This document shows positions 25,720-34,881 of a stretch of DNA of 64,000 nucleotides, piece after piece. A program made the position numbers and the translations under genes. The notes beneath the pieces were generated by a model. That model was not told where the DNA came from. It ran no database searches and worked only from the letters and a program-made list of their open reading frames with translations. Source of the stretch: Nitrospirota bacterium (GTDB taxonomy: Bacteria; JACPQY01); the NCBI GenBank assembly GCA_016190245.1, contig JACPQY010000080.1:1-64000 (forward strand). The letters run 5' to 3'. Position 1 is the first letter of the stretch; each line of letters starts with the position of its first letter.

Positions 25720-27224
25720 GCGGGAAGGCAACGGAGCGCGCCGACGTCTGCGTCGTGGGCACGGGCGCTGGCGGTGGCGTGGTGGCGAAGGAACTGGCTG
25801 AGGCCGGGGCGAAGGTCATCATGCTGGAGCGCGGGGGCCCCTCGGCGAGACTGGAGCCGCACGAGCCCGTGGTAGACGGGGCCGTGCGGATCTTTTCGGC
25901 CTCCAGGGCGCTGCGAACGGAGGTGGCGTGGGGCGTGCCGCCCATGCCGATCATCTTCGGCCGCTGCGTGGGAGGCTCCGCCGCCCTCAACGCGGGGACC
26001 TGCTTCAGGCTGCCGGAGCGGATCACCGAGAAATGGGTCACGCGGCATCGGCTCGAGGTTTTCCAGTCGGCGTACTTGGAGAAGCTGTACGTGCATGTGG
26101 AGACGTTCGTGAACATCCATGAGATCGAGCCCGAACTGATCGGGGGGCACGGCCGCGTCTTCCGGAGGGGTATCGAGGCGCTGGGGTGGTCCGGCGGGCC
26201 CGTTCACCGAAACGCGCGGGGCTGCCAGGGCGCGGGGGCCTGCGTGGTGGGCTGCCCCCACGATGCGAAGCTATCGCCGAATCTGAGCTGGGTGCCGCGC
26301 GCGATCGAGAAGGGGGCTCGGCTGCTCACGCGGTGTCGGGTGCAGCGTGTGGTGGTGAAGAGGGGGAGGGCCGTGGCCGTGGAGGCGAAGTGGCATGCAA
26401 ACGGCGGGACCGGTCCGGCGCAGGCGCTGCGCGTGGAGGCTCCGCTGGTCGTGCTGGCGGGTGGCGCGCTGGGGACCCCAGAGATTCTGTGGTCGAGCGG
26501 CCTCGGAGGATCGAGCGGCGAGCTCGGTCGGAATCTCCGCCTGCACCCGGGTGTTGTGGCTGGGGGATTGTTCGACGAACAGCTCGACGGCTGGCGGGGG
26601 GCTCCGCAGAGCTACTTCAGCGACCAGTTTATGGACGAGGGCGTCATTCTCCTCGTTGGTTCGGTCCCGCCTCCCTTGGGGTGCCTTCTCGTACCGGGGT
26701 TTGGGGAGACGCACAAACAATGGATGAGCCGCTATTCCGGTTTCAGCGATGCCGGCGCGCTCATCAGCGATTCCGCTACGGGGCGGCTCCTCCGCGGCCC
26801 CGGCGGTCGTCCGATCCTGACCTATCGGCTCGTGGAGGAGGATGCGCGACGATTGCATCGGGCGCTCGAACGGCTCTGTCGCGTCTACTTGGCGGCGGGC
26901 GCGAAGGTGGTTTTCCCGGGCTTCATCGGGGCAACGCCGGCGCGCAACGAGCGGGAGTTGGGCGAGGTTCTCACGCGGTTCGGACCGAGCCTGCCTCGGC
27001 GGCGACTCGTGGGGGGCAGCCTCCACCCGATGGGCACGTGCACGATGGGTGTATCGCCCGAGTCATCCGTTGTCGATCCGTTCGGCCGAGTTCACGGTGT
27101 GGAAGGCGTGTACGTGGCGGACGGGAGCATCCTGCCCACCTCGACGGTGGTGAACCCCCAGGAGACGATCATGACGCTGGCCACGCACATCGCCTGGGGC
27201 ATCCGAGACGGCGCGCACGCGTAA
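25716..27224 (+). CDS. GMC-family FAD oxidoreductase
   Basis: 502 residues starting at GTG 25716. The Rossmann motif VGTGAGGGVVAKELAEAG, the GMC signature GRCVGGSAALNAGTCFRLPE and the C-terminal LHPMGTCTMG ... VYVADGSILPTSTVVNPQETIM are intact; the conserved His in the last region is the usual catalytic base. A cysteine cluster, GCQGAGACVVGCPHDAK (about 168-184), is typical of the long-chain alcohol/sterol oxidase branch. It probably oxidises an alcohol. Substrate unknown. Confidence 0.88.
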   Translation: MSGKATERADVCVVGTGAGGGVVAKELAEAGAKVIMLERGGPSARLEPHEPVVDGAVRIFSASRALRTEVAWGVPPMPIIFGRCVGGSAALNAGTCFRLPERITEKWVTRHRLEVFQSAYLEKLYVHVETFVNIHEIEPELIGGHGRVFRRGIEALGWSGGPVHRNARGCQGAGACVVGCPHDAKLSPNLSWVPRAIEKGARLLTRCRVQRVVVKRGRAVAVEAKWHANGGTGPAQALRVEAPLVVLAGGALGTPEILWSSGLGGSSGELGRNLRLHPGVVAGGLFDEQLDGWRGAPQSYFSDQFMDEGVILLVGSVPPPLGCLLVPGFGETHKQWMSRYSGFSDAGALISDSATGRLLRGPGGRPILTYRLVEEDARRLHRALERLCRVYLAAGAKVVFPGFIGATPARNERELGEVLTRFGPSLPRRRLVGGSLHPMGTCTMGVSPESSVVDPFGRVHGVEGVYVADGSILPTSTVVNPQETIMTLATHIAWGIRDGAHA

Positions 27225-27235
27225 GCGCGGCGCGT

Positions 27236-28003
27236 CTAGCGGTTCCGCGGGAGGCTGCTGAGGCGAAGATACAGATCGGCGATCTGTTCGGGGGTGGGGC
27301 GGGGTCGGAGGCGGCTGCGGGTTTCCTCGGCGTACTCGAAGCGATTCTCGACAAGGCGGCGGCAGGCCTCGGGAAAGGAATGCGCGGCGGCTTCGATGAG
27401 GCGATGCGCGAGGCGTTCCGGCGTTTCGCCCTCGCGCACTCGGGCGCGGCGGCGCAAGATGATCCAGCCGCTGTCGAGGCGGGAGGTGAGCGTGTGGAAG
27501 GTCACGCCGGCGTATTGGGCGCGGTCGTAGACGGCCCAGAAGGCCGAGCAGGGGCCGCCGTAGTCGGGCAGGAGCCCGCCGTGGACATTCAGGGCGCCGC
27601 GCTGAGGAAGTTGGAGCAGGGACCGGGGGACGCGGTGACTGAGCGCGGCGGTCACCAGGATGTCGGGTGCCGTGTCGGCAAGGATTCGACGGGTTGTTGC
27701 GCTCCGGAGGGACCACACGTAGCGAACCGGGATGCCGCTCCTGCGGCAGTCGGAGAGGAGGCGGGCCTTCGTCCAGCGCCGGGCGGCGAGGGAGCTTCGG
27801 AGAAGGCGGCCGAGCGCCCCTTGGATCCGGGCGAACCGGCGGCGAGCTGTCGGCGCGACCTGACCGTTTACATAGCGATTCAGCAGAGGAGCCGGACTGA
27901 GCGGGAGGAGGACCAGGGCCACGGTGTGACCGGCGGCAACGGCTGCGCGTGCGTAGAGCGCGGTCTCGTCGCCGTTGGGGTTCGTGATGAAGACGATGTT
28001 CAC
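27236..28003 (-). CDS. Formyltransferase-family enzyme
   Basis: 255 residues. The N-terminal Rossmann part starts MNIVFITNPNGDETALYARAAV. The formyl-transfer core ALNVHGGLLPDYGGPCSAFWAV ... YAGVTFHTLTSRLDSGWII contains the Asn-His-Asp triad of 10-formyl-tetrahydrofolate-dependent transferases. It is too short and divergent to be methionyl-tRNA formyltransferase. Relatives modify amino sugars or other amines. It is transcribed convergently with the GMC gene and stands alone. Confidence 0.8.
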   Translation of the reverse strand: MNIVFITNPNGDETALYARAAVAAGHTVALVLLPLSPAPLLNRYVNGQVAPTARRRFARIQGALGRLLRSSLAARRWTKARLLSDCRRSGIPVRYVWSLRSATTRRILADTAPDILVTAALSHRVPRSLLQLPQRGALNVHGGLLPDYGGPCSAFWAVYDRAQYAGVTFHTLTSRLDSGWIILRRRARVREGETPERLAHRLIEAAAHSFPEACRRLVENRFEYAEETRSRLRPRPTPEQIADLYLRLSSLPRNR

Positions 28004-28038
28004 ATGACTCGTTCGACGGTCCAGATCGTCTGACGTAG

Positions 28039-28127
28039 TGACGCGGGCTGCCTGCCCGCCGACCCGTCCTCCGTCCGCCTCAGGCGGACTGCTACGGAAG
28101 CGGCGCAGGCGGGAAGCCCGCGGCTAC
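28039..28127 (+). repeat. Family-A palindromic (REP-like) element, copy 2
   Basis: Starts with 24 bases identical to copy 1 (TGACGCGGGCTGCCTGCCCG...) and ends GGCGGGAAGCCCGCGGCTACC. The middle holds CCGTCCGCCTCAGGCGGACT, a hairpin. It lies between divergent genes. Confidence 0.75.
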
Positions 28128-28155
28128 CGGAGACGATACCAGAAACCAGGATCCG

Positions 28156-28188
28156 AGGTAGTCGCGGGCTTTCAGCCCGCGGGCCTCT
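28156..28188. repeat. Short palindrome of the GTAG-CGCGGGCT type
   Basis: The hairpin CGCGGGCT-TTC-AGCCCGCG has a perfect 8-bp stem, flanked by GAGGTAGT. The stem sequence is shared with the ends of family-A elements, so it may be a solo end. Confidence 0.6.
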
Positions 28189-28249
28189 CTGGGAGACTGG
28201 ATCTCAGCGTTCCTTGACAAAGGTCCCCCCCCAGAGTAATTCCGATGAG

Positions 28250-29152
28250 GTGAGGATTCTCATCCTGTCCAGGAGGGGCACCCTGTATTCCACGCGGCGC
28301 TTCACAAAATCGGCGCTGCGTTCCGGACACGAAGTGCGCGTGCTGGATCCGCTTCGCTGTCACATAGTGATTGCGCCGGGGGGGGGGACGGTCTACATCA
28401 AGGATCGGCCCATCGAGACACCGGGCGTCGTCCTTCCGCGGATCGGGGCCTCCATCACCGAATACGGCCTGGCCACGGTGATGCAGTTCGAGCAGATGGG
28501 CGTGCCGGTCGTGAATCCGTCACAGGCCATCCTCGCCTCGCGGGACAAGCTGCGCGGGCTCCAAGTTCTGGCGCAGAACGGTATCGACGTGCCTCGCACG
28601 ATCATGAGCCGCGAGGTGGACCACTTGGACAAGATCCTCGAGTTGGTCGGTGGGGCGCCCGTGATCGTGAAGCTGCTCCACGGCACGCAGGGGGTGGGCG
28701 TCATGATCGCCCACACGCGCGAGGCTCTCGAGGGGTTGCTCGAGACGCTCTGGGGGCTGGAACAGGATCTGCTCGTGCAGGAGTACTACCCGGAGGCCGC
28801 CGGGCAGGACCTGCGCATCCTCGTGGTGGGTTCGCAGGTGGTGGCCGCCATGCGACGCGTGGCGCGACCCGGGGATTTCCGCTCGAACATCCACCGAGGG
28901 GGGGAGGGGTTCCGCGTGGACTTGCCCGACGCCTACCGCGACCTGGCCCTGCGCGCAGCGATGGTGCTGGGGCTGCGTGTCGCCGGCGTGGACATCATCG
29001 AATCCAAGACCGGTCCCAAGGTGGTCGAGGTGAACTCGTCTCCGGGCTTCGAGGGCTTGGAGCGGGCGACGGGTCTTGACATTGCCGGCGCGATCATTGA
29101 TTACACAGTCCGATATGCAGAAGAGGTCCGGGAGAAAAAGCAGGCCGCTTAG
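28250..29152 (+). CDS. RimK-like ATP-grasp amino-acid ligase
   Basis: About 300 residues. An N-terminal RimK-type domain (VRILILSRRGTLYSTRRF; VLPRIGASITEYGLATVMQFEQMG) precedes an ATP-grasp domain (VIVKLLHGTQGVGVMIAHT, LLVQEYYPEAAGQDLRILVVG, VVEVNSSPGFEGLERATG). RimK adds glutamates to ribosomal protein S6 or related carboxylates. The GTG at 28250 matches the family N-terminus better than the track's TTG at 28214. That TTG falls in a TTGACA that could be a -35 box. The gene overlaps the next by 38 bases, forming an operon with an AstE-like hydrolase. Confidence 0.88.
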   Translation: MRILILSRRGTLYSTRRFTKSALRSGHEVRVLDPLRCHIVIAPGGGTVYIKDRPIETPGVVLPRIGASITEYGLATVMQFEQMGVPVVNPSQAILASRDKLRGLQVLAQNGIDVPRTIMSREVDHLDKILELVGGAPVIVKLLHGTQGVGVMIAHTREALEGLLETLWGLEQDLLVQEYYPEAAGQDLRILVVGSQVVAAMRRVARPGDFRSNIHRGGEGFRVDLPDAYRDLALRAAMVLGLRVAGVDIIESKTGPKVVEVNSSPGFEGLERATGLDIAGAIIDYTVRYAEEVREKKQAA

Positions 29153-30161
29153 GATCGCGGGCCAGCCCGTCGAGCGGGGCGAGGTTTACGAGATCAACCT
29201 CAAGGTCAGCGAGTTCTATACGGCCACCGCCGCCACGATCCCCGTCACGGTGATCGCGGGGCGCCGCTCCGGGCCGGTCCTGTTCGTGACGGCGGCTGTG
29301 CACGGGGACGAGCTCAATGGCACCGAGATCATCCGACAACTGATCTGCCGGGTGGCGCCGGCGGACATCCGCGGCACACTTGTCCTCATGCCCGTCGTGA
29401 ACCGCTTCGGCTTCTTGCATCACACCCGCTATCTGCCCGACCGCCGCGACCTTAACCGGAACTTCCCCGGAAGGACGGATGGGAACATGGCGCAGCGCGT
29501 CGCGTGGGAAGTGTTCGATCAGGTGATCCGCCACTGCAACTATGGGATCGATCTGCATACCGCCACGGCGGACCGGACGAACCTCCCGCACGTGCGGGGG
29601 GACATGAGCCATCGCGAGGTGCGCCGCCTGGCCCGCGCTTTCGGGGTGGAGATCATCATCAACTCGGAGGGGTCGGACGGATCGCTGCGGCGCGCGGCCG
29701 TGGCGGCCGGCGTCCCCACGATTCTCTTCGAGGCCGGGGAGCGTCAGAAATTTCAGGAGCCCATGATCCGGCGCGGCGTGGAGGGGATTCGAAACGTGTT
29801 GGTGGAGTTGGGCATGCTGCAGGGGACGAAGGTCGCACCGTCGTTTCGCATCATCGTCAAGAATTCGGAGTGGGTTCGGGCGGAGAAGGGCGGGATCCTG
29901 ATTATGTACAAGAAAGTGGGCGAGCTCGTGTACAGCGGGGAGGAGATCGCCCTCAACACCAATCCGTTCGGACGCGAGTTCGGGACGATCCGGTCACCGG
30001 TGACGGGCCTCGTCATCGGGGCGACCACCCTTCCGCTCGTCAATCCGGGCATCCCCGTGGCGCATGTGGTCAAGCTCCGCAAGACGCTGCCGGTTGTGGA
30101 GCGGGCGGTCCGCCGTAAGGCCCTCGTGCGCGCGGAGGAGAAGCCGGTCATGTTTTCCTAG
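29115..30161 (+). CDS. Succinylglutamate desuccinylase/aspartoacylase-family zinc hydrolase
   Basis: 348 residues from ATG 29115. The zinc site is visible: AAVHGDELNGTEII (His and Glu ligands), RRDLNRNFPG (substrate-binding Arg/Asn) and GIDLHTATADRTNLPHV. A conserved Glu (TILFEAGE) is probably catalytic. The C-terminal part (SPVTGLVIGATTLPLVNPGIPVAHVVK) is a barrel-sandwich extension. The family removes acyl groups from acylated amino acids or peptidoglycan-like amides. Its overlap with the RimK-like ligase suggests opposing or sequential reactions on one amide bond. Confidence 0.88.
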   Translation: MQKRSGRKSRPLRIAGQPVERGEVYEINLKVSEFYTATAATIPVTVIAGRRSGPVLFVTAAVHGDELNGTEIIRQLICRVAPADIRGTLVLMPVVNRFGFLHHTRYLPDRRDLNRNFPGRTDGNMAQRVAWEVFDQVIRHCNYGIDLHTATADRTNLPHVRGDMSHREVRRLARAFGVEIIINSEGSDGSLRRAAVAAGVPTILFEAGERQKFQEPMIRRGVEGIRNVLVELGMLQGTKVAPSFRIIVKNSEWVRAEKGGILIMYKKVGELVYSGEEIALNTNPFGREFGTIRSPVTGLVIGATTLPLVNPGIPVAHVVKLRKTLPVVERAVRRKALVRAEEKPVMFS

Positions 30162-30172
30162 GAGGATAGCGC

Positions 30173-30727
30173 ATGCCCCTACCCAGAAGAGTGTTCCTCA
30201 CCAAAGGCGTCGGCCGCCACAAGGAGAAGCTGACCAGCTTCGAGATGGCGCTGCGAGATGCGGACATCGCCCGATACAACCTCGTGCGCGTCACCAGCAT
30301 CTATCCGCCCGGATGCAAGTTGATCCCGCGCCACGAAGGGGTCAAATTGCTCGTCCCCGGGGAGATCGTCTATGTGGTGCTGGCGGAATCGTACACGAAC
30401 GAGTCGAATCGTCTGGTCGCGGCCTCGATCGGTCTCGCGCTTCCGAAAGACCAGCGACAATACGGCTACCTCTCCGAGCATCACAGCTACGGCGAGACGG
30501 AGCGGAAGGCGGGCGACTATGCCGAGGACCTCGCCGCCGGCATGCTGGCGACGATTCTGGGCGCCAGCTTCGATCCTGAAAGGAGTTGGGACGAGAACAA
30601 GGAGATCTGGAGGATCAGCGGGAAGGTCTACCGGACGCACAACATGACTCAGTCGGCCGTCGGCAGCAAAGAAGGGGTGTGGACGACTGTGCTGGCCGCC
30701 GCCGTGTTTGCGGACTGGGAGGATTGA
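30173..30727 (+). CDS. pdaD: Pyruvoyl-dependent arginine decarboxylase
   Basis: 184-residue proenzyme with a strong AGGAGGA ribosome-binding site, 11 bases after the AstE-like gene. [17 protein letters not shown] carries the self-cleavage site; here the pair is Thr41-Ser42, the Ser becoming the pyruvoyl group. [20 protein letters not shown] and the Glu in [11 protein letters not shown] belong to the active site. It makes agmatine from arginine without PLP, for polyamine synthesis or acid resistance. No agmatinase or speE was seen nearby. Confidence 0.92.
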   Translation: MPLPRRVFLTKGVGRHKEKLTSFEMALRDADIARYNLVRVTSIYPPGCKLIPRHEGVKLLVPGEIVYVVLAESYTNESNRLVAASIGLALPKDQRQYGYLSEHHSYGETERKAGDYAEDLAAGMLATILGASFDPERSWDENKEIWRISGKVYRTHNMTQSAVGSKEGVWTTVLAAAVFADWED

Positions 30728-30790
30728 CCGTTCGGGGCTGAGGCTCTTGCGATACGACGCACGTGCACGTTCCGATCTTTTCCCACGGGT

Positions 30791-30848
30791 GGTAGTCGCA
30801 CCCTTTAGGGTGCGTCTGCAGACGCAGGCTGAAGCCTGCGACTGCCGG
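30791..30848. repeat. Double-hairpin intergenic repeat
   Basis: Two adjacent hairpins, CGCACCC-TTTA-GGGTGCG and CGCAGGCT-GA-AGCCTGCG, are joined by the palindrome GTCTGCAGAC; GGTAGTCGCA at the left mirrors TGCGACTGCC at the right. Its layout (GTAG-CGC ends) is like the other REP elements here. It lies in the 215-base gap after pdaD and could also act as a terminator. Confidence 0.7.
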
Positions 30849-30942
30849 TACAGGCATTGAGGAAGCTCAACTAGGTGGTCTTGCGCGGATACCGGGGCGC
30901 GATCCCCCGGCCCGCCCCCGGGGCGGGAGTGGCCCGACACGG

Positions 30943-31968
30943 ATGAACGGCAAGATCGTGACGGTGGAGAAATTGGGGTCCCTCCGCGAGCGGGCGGCGG
31001 GCGAGGGGAAGAGCATTGTGCTTGCCAACGGCATTTTCGACCTGCTCCACGTGGGGCACGTCCGATACCTCGAGGCGGCCAAGAGGGAAGGGGATTTTCT
31101 GGTGGTTGCGGTGAACGACGACCAGGCGGCGCGCACCCTGAAGGGGCCGGGGCGACCGCTGACGCCGCTCGCAGAGCGGATGGAGATTCTGGCGGGGCTC
31201 GGATGCGTGGACCGGGTGGTGCCCGTGGCTGCAACCGACATGAACGAGCTTCTGCGACGGCTGCGGCCGGCCGTTCACGCCAAGGGAACCGACTACACGC
31301 CGGAGTCCGTCCCCGAGCGGGACATCGCGACAGAGGTGGGTGCCCGGGTCGCGATCGTGGGCGATCCGAAGGATCACTCGACGCGGAATCTCGTGCGGGC
31401 GGTGGCGGCGGCGTCCGGATCGGCACCGGGACCGAGCAGAGGCTGGTCGCGCTGGCGACTTGCCGCGGGCCACGTGTTCCTGGTGGCGGCGGCCCTCACC
31501 GTCGATCGGTTGGGTCGTGCCGCGTTGATGGGGGCGGTCGTGGCGGGTTCGGGCCTGGCCCTGAGGGCGTGGGCGGCGGGCTACATCGAGAAGACCGTAC
31601 GCGTCGTCTCCGCAGGTCCGTATCGTTTCCTCGCACACCCGCTGTACGTCGGGAATTTTCTCATCGGCCTGGGATTCGCCATCGCGAACGGACGGCTGTG
31701 GGTCCTCGGCCTCTACCTCCTCCTCTATCTGATCCTGTACGGGGCCACCATCCGTGATGAAGAAGCGCGCATGGCCGGGCTCCACGGCGCCGCATGGACG
31801 GCCTACCGTCGCTCCGTGGGGGGTCTCGTGCCGGCCTGGCCCGGCGCGCCGGCCGACGGGACGCGCTACTCCGCCCGGAGGATGGTGTGGCGGAACAAGG
31901 AGTATCGAGCCTGGGCCGGCATCGGTGCGCTGGCCCTTCTCGCGGTGTTCAAGGCCATTGGGCGATGA
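30943..31968 (+). CDS. Heptose-type nucleotidyltransferase fused to isoprenylcysteine methyltransferase-like domain
   Basis: 341 residues in two parts. Residues about 1-150 are a cytidylyltransferase-fold domain like HldC/RfaE2 ([50 protein letters not shown]). Residues about 165-310 are a membrane domain of the ICMT/PEMT methyltransferase type ([28 protein letters not shown], then [22 protein letters not shown]). The joint is uninterrupted. The first domain would activate a sugar phosphate; the second would methylate a lipid or thiol-linked substrate in the membrane. A second, separate HldC-like gene exists at 15.1 kb, so this one probably has a different job. Confidence 0.85.
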   Translation: MNGKIVTVEKLGSLRERAAGEGKSIVLANGIFDLLHVGHVRYLEAAKREGDFLVVAVNDDQAARTLKGPGRPLTPLAERMEILAGLGCVDRVVPVAATDMNELLRRLRPAVHAKGTDYTPESVPERDIATEVGARVAIVGDPKDHSTRNLVRAVAAASGSAPGPSRGWSRWRLAAGHVFLVAAALTVDRLGRAALMGAVVAGSGLALRAWAAGYIEKTVRVVSAGPYRFLAHPLYVGNFLIGLGFAIANGRLWVLGLYLLLYLILYGATIRDEEARMAGLHGAAWTAYRRSVGGLVPAWPGAPADGTRYSARRMVWRNKEYRAWAGIGALALLAVFKAIGR

Positions 31969-31998
31969 TATAAACGGGTATGTCGCGAGGAAGATCGC

Positions 31999-34026
31999 AT
32001 GACTGAGCGCGAAGGCGGCTCTGCCGGGGACCGCGGCGAAGAGGAGCGGTGGCAGCAGGTCCATTCACTCCCGCCGGATGGGAAGCACGTCCACACCTTC
32101 CTGCGCGCGCTTGCCGATCCGGGCTGGCGGGTCCGGAAGGTCGCGGCGGACAAGATTGTTGCGTGCCCGCAGGTGGAGGACTACCTCGACGAGGTGGTGC
32201 GCGGACTCCACGCCCAGGACAACGCGGGGCTTCGCAATTCCTCCGTGGAGGTTCTCATCGGTATCGGGGCACCGGCGGTGTCCCGTCTGGTTCGGGAGAT
32301 TGCCTCGGGGGACGTAGACGTTCGGAAGTTCATCGCGGACATCCTGGGTGAGATCGGCGGCCCGACCTCCGAGAGGGCTCTGGCGCGTCTCCTGCGCGAT
32401 AGCGACGAGAACGTGAGTTTCGCCTCGGCCGAGGCCCTGGGGAAACTGGGCACCGCGACAAGCCGGAGGATCCTCGAGAAGGAGTGGATGCGGCCCTCCC
32501 TTCGGCCCCTTGTGCGCGTCTCAATGCTCGATGCTCTTGCGAGCACCCAGTCGGTCGTTCCCCTGCGCGAGATTGAGAAGTGCCTGGACGATCCCTTGCT
32601 CGCTCGGCCCGCGGTTCGGCTTCTTGCCCACCACCGGTCCCCCAGGGCGCTGGACCTGCTTGTGAGGGTCCTCGCCCAGCCCAAGGAGAGCCTTCGGCAG
32701 GCGGCCTTGCTTTCGCTGGACCGGATTCTGGAGCGGTGCGCGGCGTCGCGGATCCAGGCCACGGTCCAACGGGCCAAACAGTACCGGGAGCCCGCGGGGC
32801 AGGCCATGTTTCTGGCGTTGCCGGGGTGGCTCCGCTCGGAGGACACTCACGTGCAGTTCGCGGCCGCGCGGGTCGTCTCCCATCTCGGCCTGAAGGAGTT
32901 GGCGTCGCACCTTCTTGAAATCGTGTCGAGCGAGCAGGGCGCCCTCGTGGCCCGCCGTTCATTGGAGAGGCTGGGGCGCGATGCCGTGCGCGGTCTGAGT
33001 CTCGTCTTCCCCGGGCTGTCGGGTGAGAAGCGGGCGTTCGTGCTCGAACTGTTCGGTGACCTGGAACTGGGAGGGGTGAGGCCTCTGGTGGAGGGGAGCC
33101 TCGACGATCCCGATCCCCTCGTGCGGGCCGCCGCGGCCAGGGCGCTCGGGCAGCTTGGCGATCGTGCGGGGATTTCCCGCCTGATGCAGGCGCTCCTGCA
33201 AGAGCTGGAAGACAGCGTTCTGGAGAAACTCGTGGACGCCCTCATTCGCCTGGCCGAGCGCCATCGCGAGGCGGTCCTTGCCGAGGTCGAACCCCGGCTG
33301 AAAGACGGCGATCGGGCGGCCTTCGCCTATCTCATCCGGCTTCTCGGCCACTGTGGCCAGAAACGCCACGTCGAGAATCTCGCGGTCCTCTTGCAAGACC
33401 CTTCCCCCGCGATCCGGCGGGAGACGCTCAGCGCGATGGCCGAGCTGGACGACCCGCAGGTGCGCCGCCGCGTCATCGCCTTTCTCAACGACGACGAGCC
33501 GGAGAACCGGGCGCTCGCGTGCCGCCTCCTCGCGCGGCTGGGCGGGAGCGACGGCGTGCAATCGCTCCAGCGCATGGCGGATGACAAGAACTGGTGGGTG
33601 CGATTGGAGGCCGTGCGCGGGCTGGCAGGGCTTCGCGGGCAGGGTGAGCCGGCACGGTCCTCCGTGCTGGCCAAGGCGCTGCTCGATCCGATCGGCCCCG
33701 TGGCCATCTTCGCGTTCGAAGAAATCTCGAAACACGATCCCAAGGCGGCGCTCGGCCATCTCGGTCCGGTGCTGACGCATCTCGATCCCAGGGTCCAGGC
33801 GGAGGCCCTGCGGATCATGGAGCGCAACGGGCTCGATCCTACGCGGACGGAGGTGAGATCCCGCGCGGCCGTCCTCAACGAGCAGGCCAAGGAGGATTGG
33901 TTGCGCTGGGTCGCGCGCGCCAGGAAGCGGCTTCCGCGTCCCTTCCTGGATGAACTGTCGAGAAGCGAGAAGAGCCCCCAGCTCAGAAAACTGGTGGCGC
34001 AGCTCGCCGGCGCGGCGGGGCGGTAG
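31999..34026 (+). CDS. HEAT-repeat protein
   Basis: 675 residues made almost entirely of HEAT/PBS-lyase-type helical repeats of about 30 residues (for example VRAAAARALGQLGDRAGISRLMQAL; VRLEAVRGLAGLRGQG; IRRETLSAMAELDDPQVRRRV). There is no signal peptide, membrane segment or catalytic motif. It is likely a scaffold. GAGGAAGA precedes the ATG. Only 3 bases separate its stop from cheR, so it probably works with the CheR/CheB pair. Confidence 0.85.
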   Translation: MTEREGGSAGDRGEEERWQQVHSLPPDGKHVHTFLRALADPGWRVRKVAADKIVACPQVEDYLDEVVRGLHAQDNAGLRNSSVEVLIGIGAPAVSRLVREIASGDVDVRKFIADILGEIGGPTSERALARLLRDSDENVSFASAEALGKLGTATSRRILEKEWMRPSLRPLVRVSMLDALASTQSVVPLREIEKCLDDPLLARPAVRLLAHHRSPRALDLLVRVLAQPKESLRQAALLSLDRILERCAASRIQATVQRAKQYREPAGQAMFLALPGWLRSEDTHVQFAAARVVSHLGLKELASHLLEIVSSEQGALVARRSLERLGRDAVRGLSLVFPGLSGEKRAFVLELFGDLELGGVRPLVEGSLDDPDPLVRAAAARALGQLGDRAGISRLMQALLQELEDSVLEKLVDALIRLAERHREAVLAEVEPRLKDGDRAAFAYLIRLLGHCGQKRHVENLAVLLQDPSPAIRRETLSAMAELDDPQVRRRVIAFLNDDEPENRALACRLLARLGGSDGVQSLQRMADDKNWWVRLEAVRGLAGLRGQGEPARSSVLAKALLDPIGPVAIFAFEEISKHDPKAALGHLGPVLTHLDPRVQAEALRIMERNGLDPTRTEVRSRAAVLNEQAKEDWLRWVARARKRLPRPFLDELSRSEKSPQLRKLVAQLAGAAGR

Positions 34027-34029
34027 CCC

Positions 34030-34881
34030 ATGGCGTTTCCCGGCACGCTGGGCCTGCAGATGAGCGACCAGGAGTTCGCGCTCATCCGCGACTTCATTCG
34101 GGACTACTGCGGCATCTACTTCGAGAACGGCTCCAAGGCCATCGTCGAAATGCGGCTGGCGCGCAACGCCACAAAGCTTAACCTGCGCAGCTTCCTGGAC
34201 TACTACTACCTGCTCAAGTACGACGAGCGCCGGGAGCAGGAGCTCCAGGAGCTTGTGGAGAGCATCACCACCAAGGAGACCTACTTCTTCCGCGAGGTCT
34301 CACAGCTCAAGGCCCTGGCCGAGGAGATCCTGCCGGACATTCTCCAGCGCAAGCGGTCGCGCGAGCGCGTCGTGCGGATCTGGAGCGCGGGCTGCGCCAC
34401 CGGCGAGGAGCCCTACTCGATAGCCATGGTGCTCCTGGAGGACGGCCGGACGGAGGCGTGGCGGCGGGAGATCATCGCGAACGACATCAGCAAGCGGGCC
34501 CTCCAGGTCTCTCGCCTCGGCCTGTACGGCGAATCCTCCATGCGGGCCATCGCGCCGGCGCTGAAACAGAAGTACTTCCGGCGCGAGGAAAACAATCGGT
34601 ACCGCGTGCTGGATCAGGTCAAGTCGCTCGTCCAATTCGCGCACGTCAACCTTCTATCTTCCGAGCGGTTGGCGCTCCTCCCGCAGATGGACGTGGTTTT
34701 CTGCCGGAACGTCCTCATGTACTTCGACCAGGAGCACCGTCGGCGAGTGGTCAACGCGTTTTTCGAAAAGCTGGAGCCCGGCGGGTTCCTCCTTCTGGGC
34801 CACGCCGAGTCGCTGATGAGCCTCTCCACGGGATTCGATCTCGTCCAGCTCACGCACGACCTCGTGTATCGAAAGCCATGA
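34030..34881 (+). CDS. cheR: CheR-type protein-glutamate methyltransferase
   Basis: 283 residues. The N-terminal helical domain (LIRDFIRDYCGIYFENG) is followed by the SAM-binding domain with ETYFFREVSQL, WSAGCATGEEPYSIAMVL and MDVVFCRNVLMYFD. It methylates glutamates on chemoreceptors or other targets using S-adenosylmethionine. The stop overlaps cheB (ATGA). No cheA, cheW or receptor gene is present in the window. Confidence 0.93.
   Translation: MAFPGTLGLQMSDQEFALIRDFIRDYCGIYFENGSKAIVEMRLARNATKLNLRSFLDYYYLLKYDERREQELQELVESITTKETYFFREVSQLKALAEEILPDILQRKRSRERVVRIWSAGCATGEEPYSIAMVLLEDGRTEAWRREIIANDISKRALQVSRLGLYGESSMRAIAPALKQKYFRREENNRYRVLDQVKSLVQFAHVNLLSSERLALLPQMDVVFCRNVLMYFDQEHRRRVVNAFFEKLEPGGFLLLGHAESLMSLSTGFDLVQLTHDLVYRKP

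Noticed and set aside
28214-28242. TTGACA-N17-TAATTC as promoter of the RimK operon
   Set aside because: The -35 is perfect but the -10 matches consensus at only two positions, so it is mentioned in the gene entry and not listed as a promoter.
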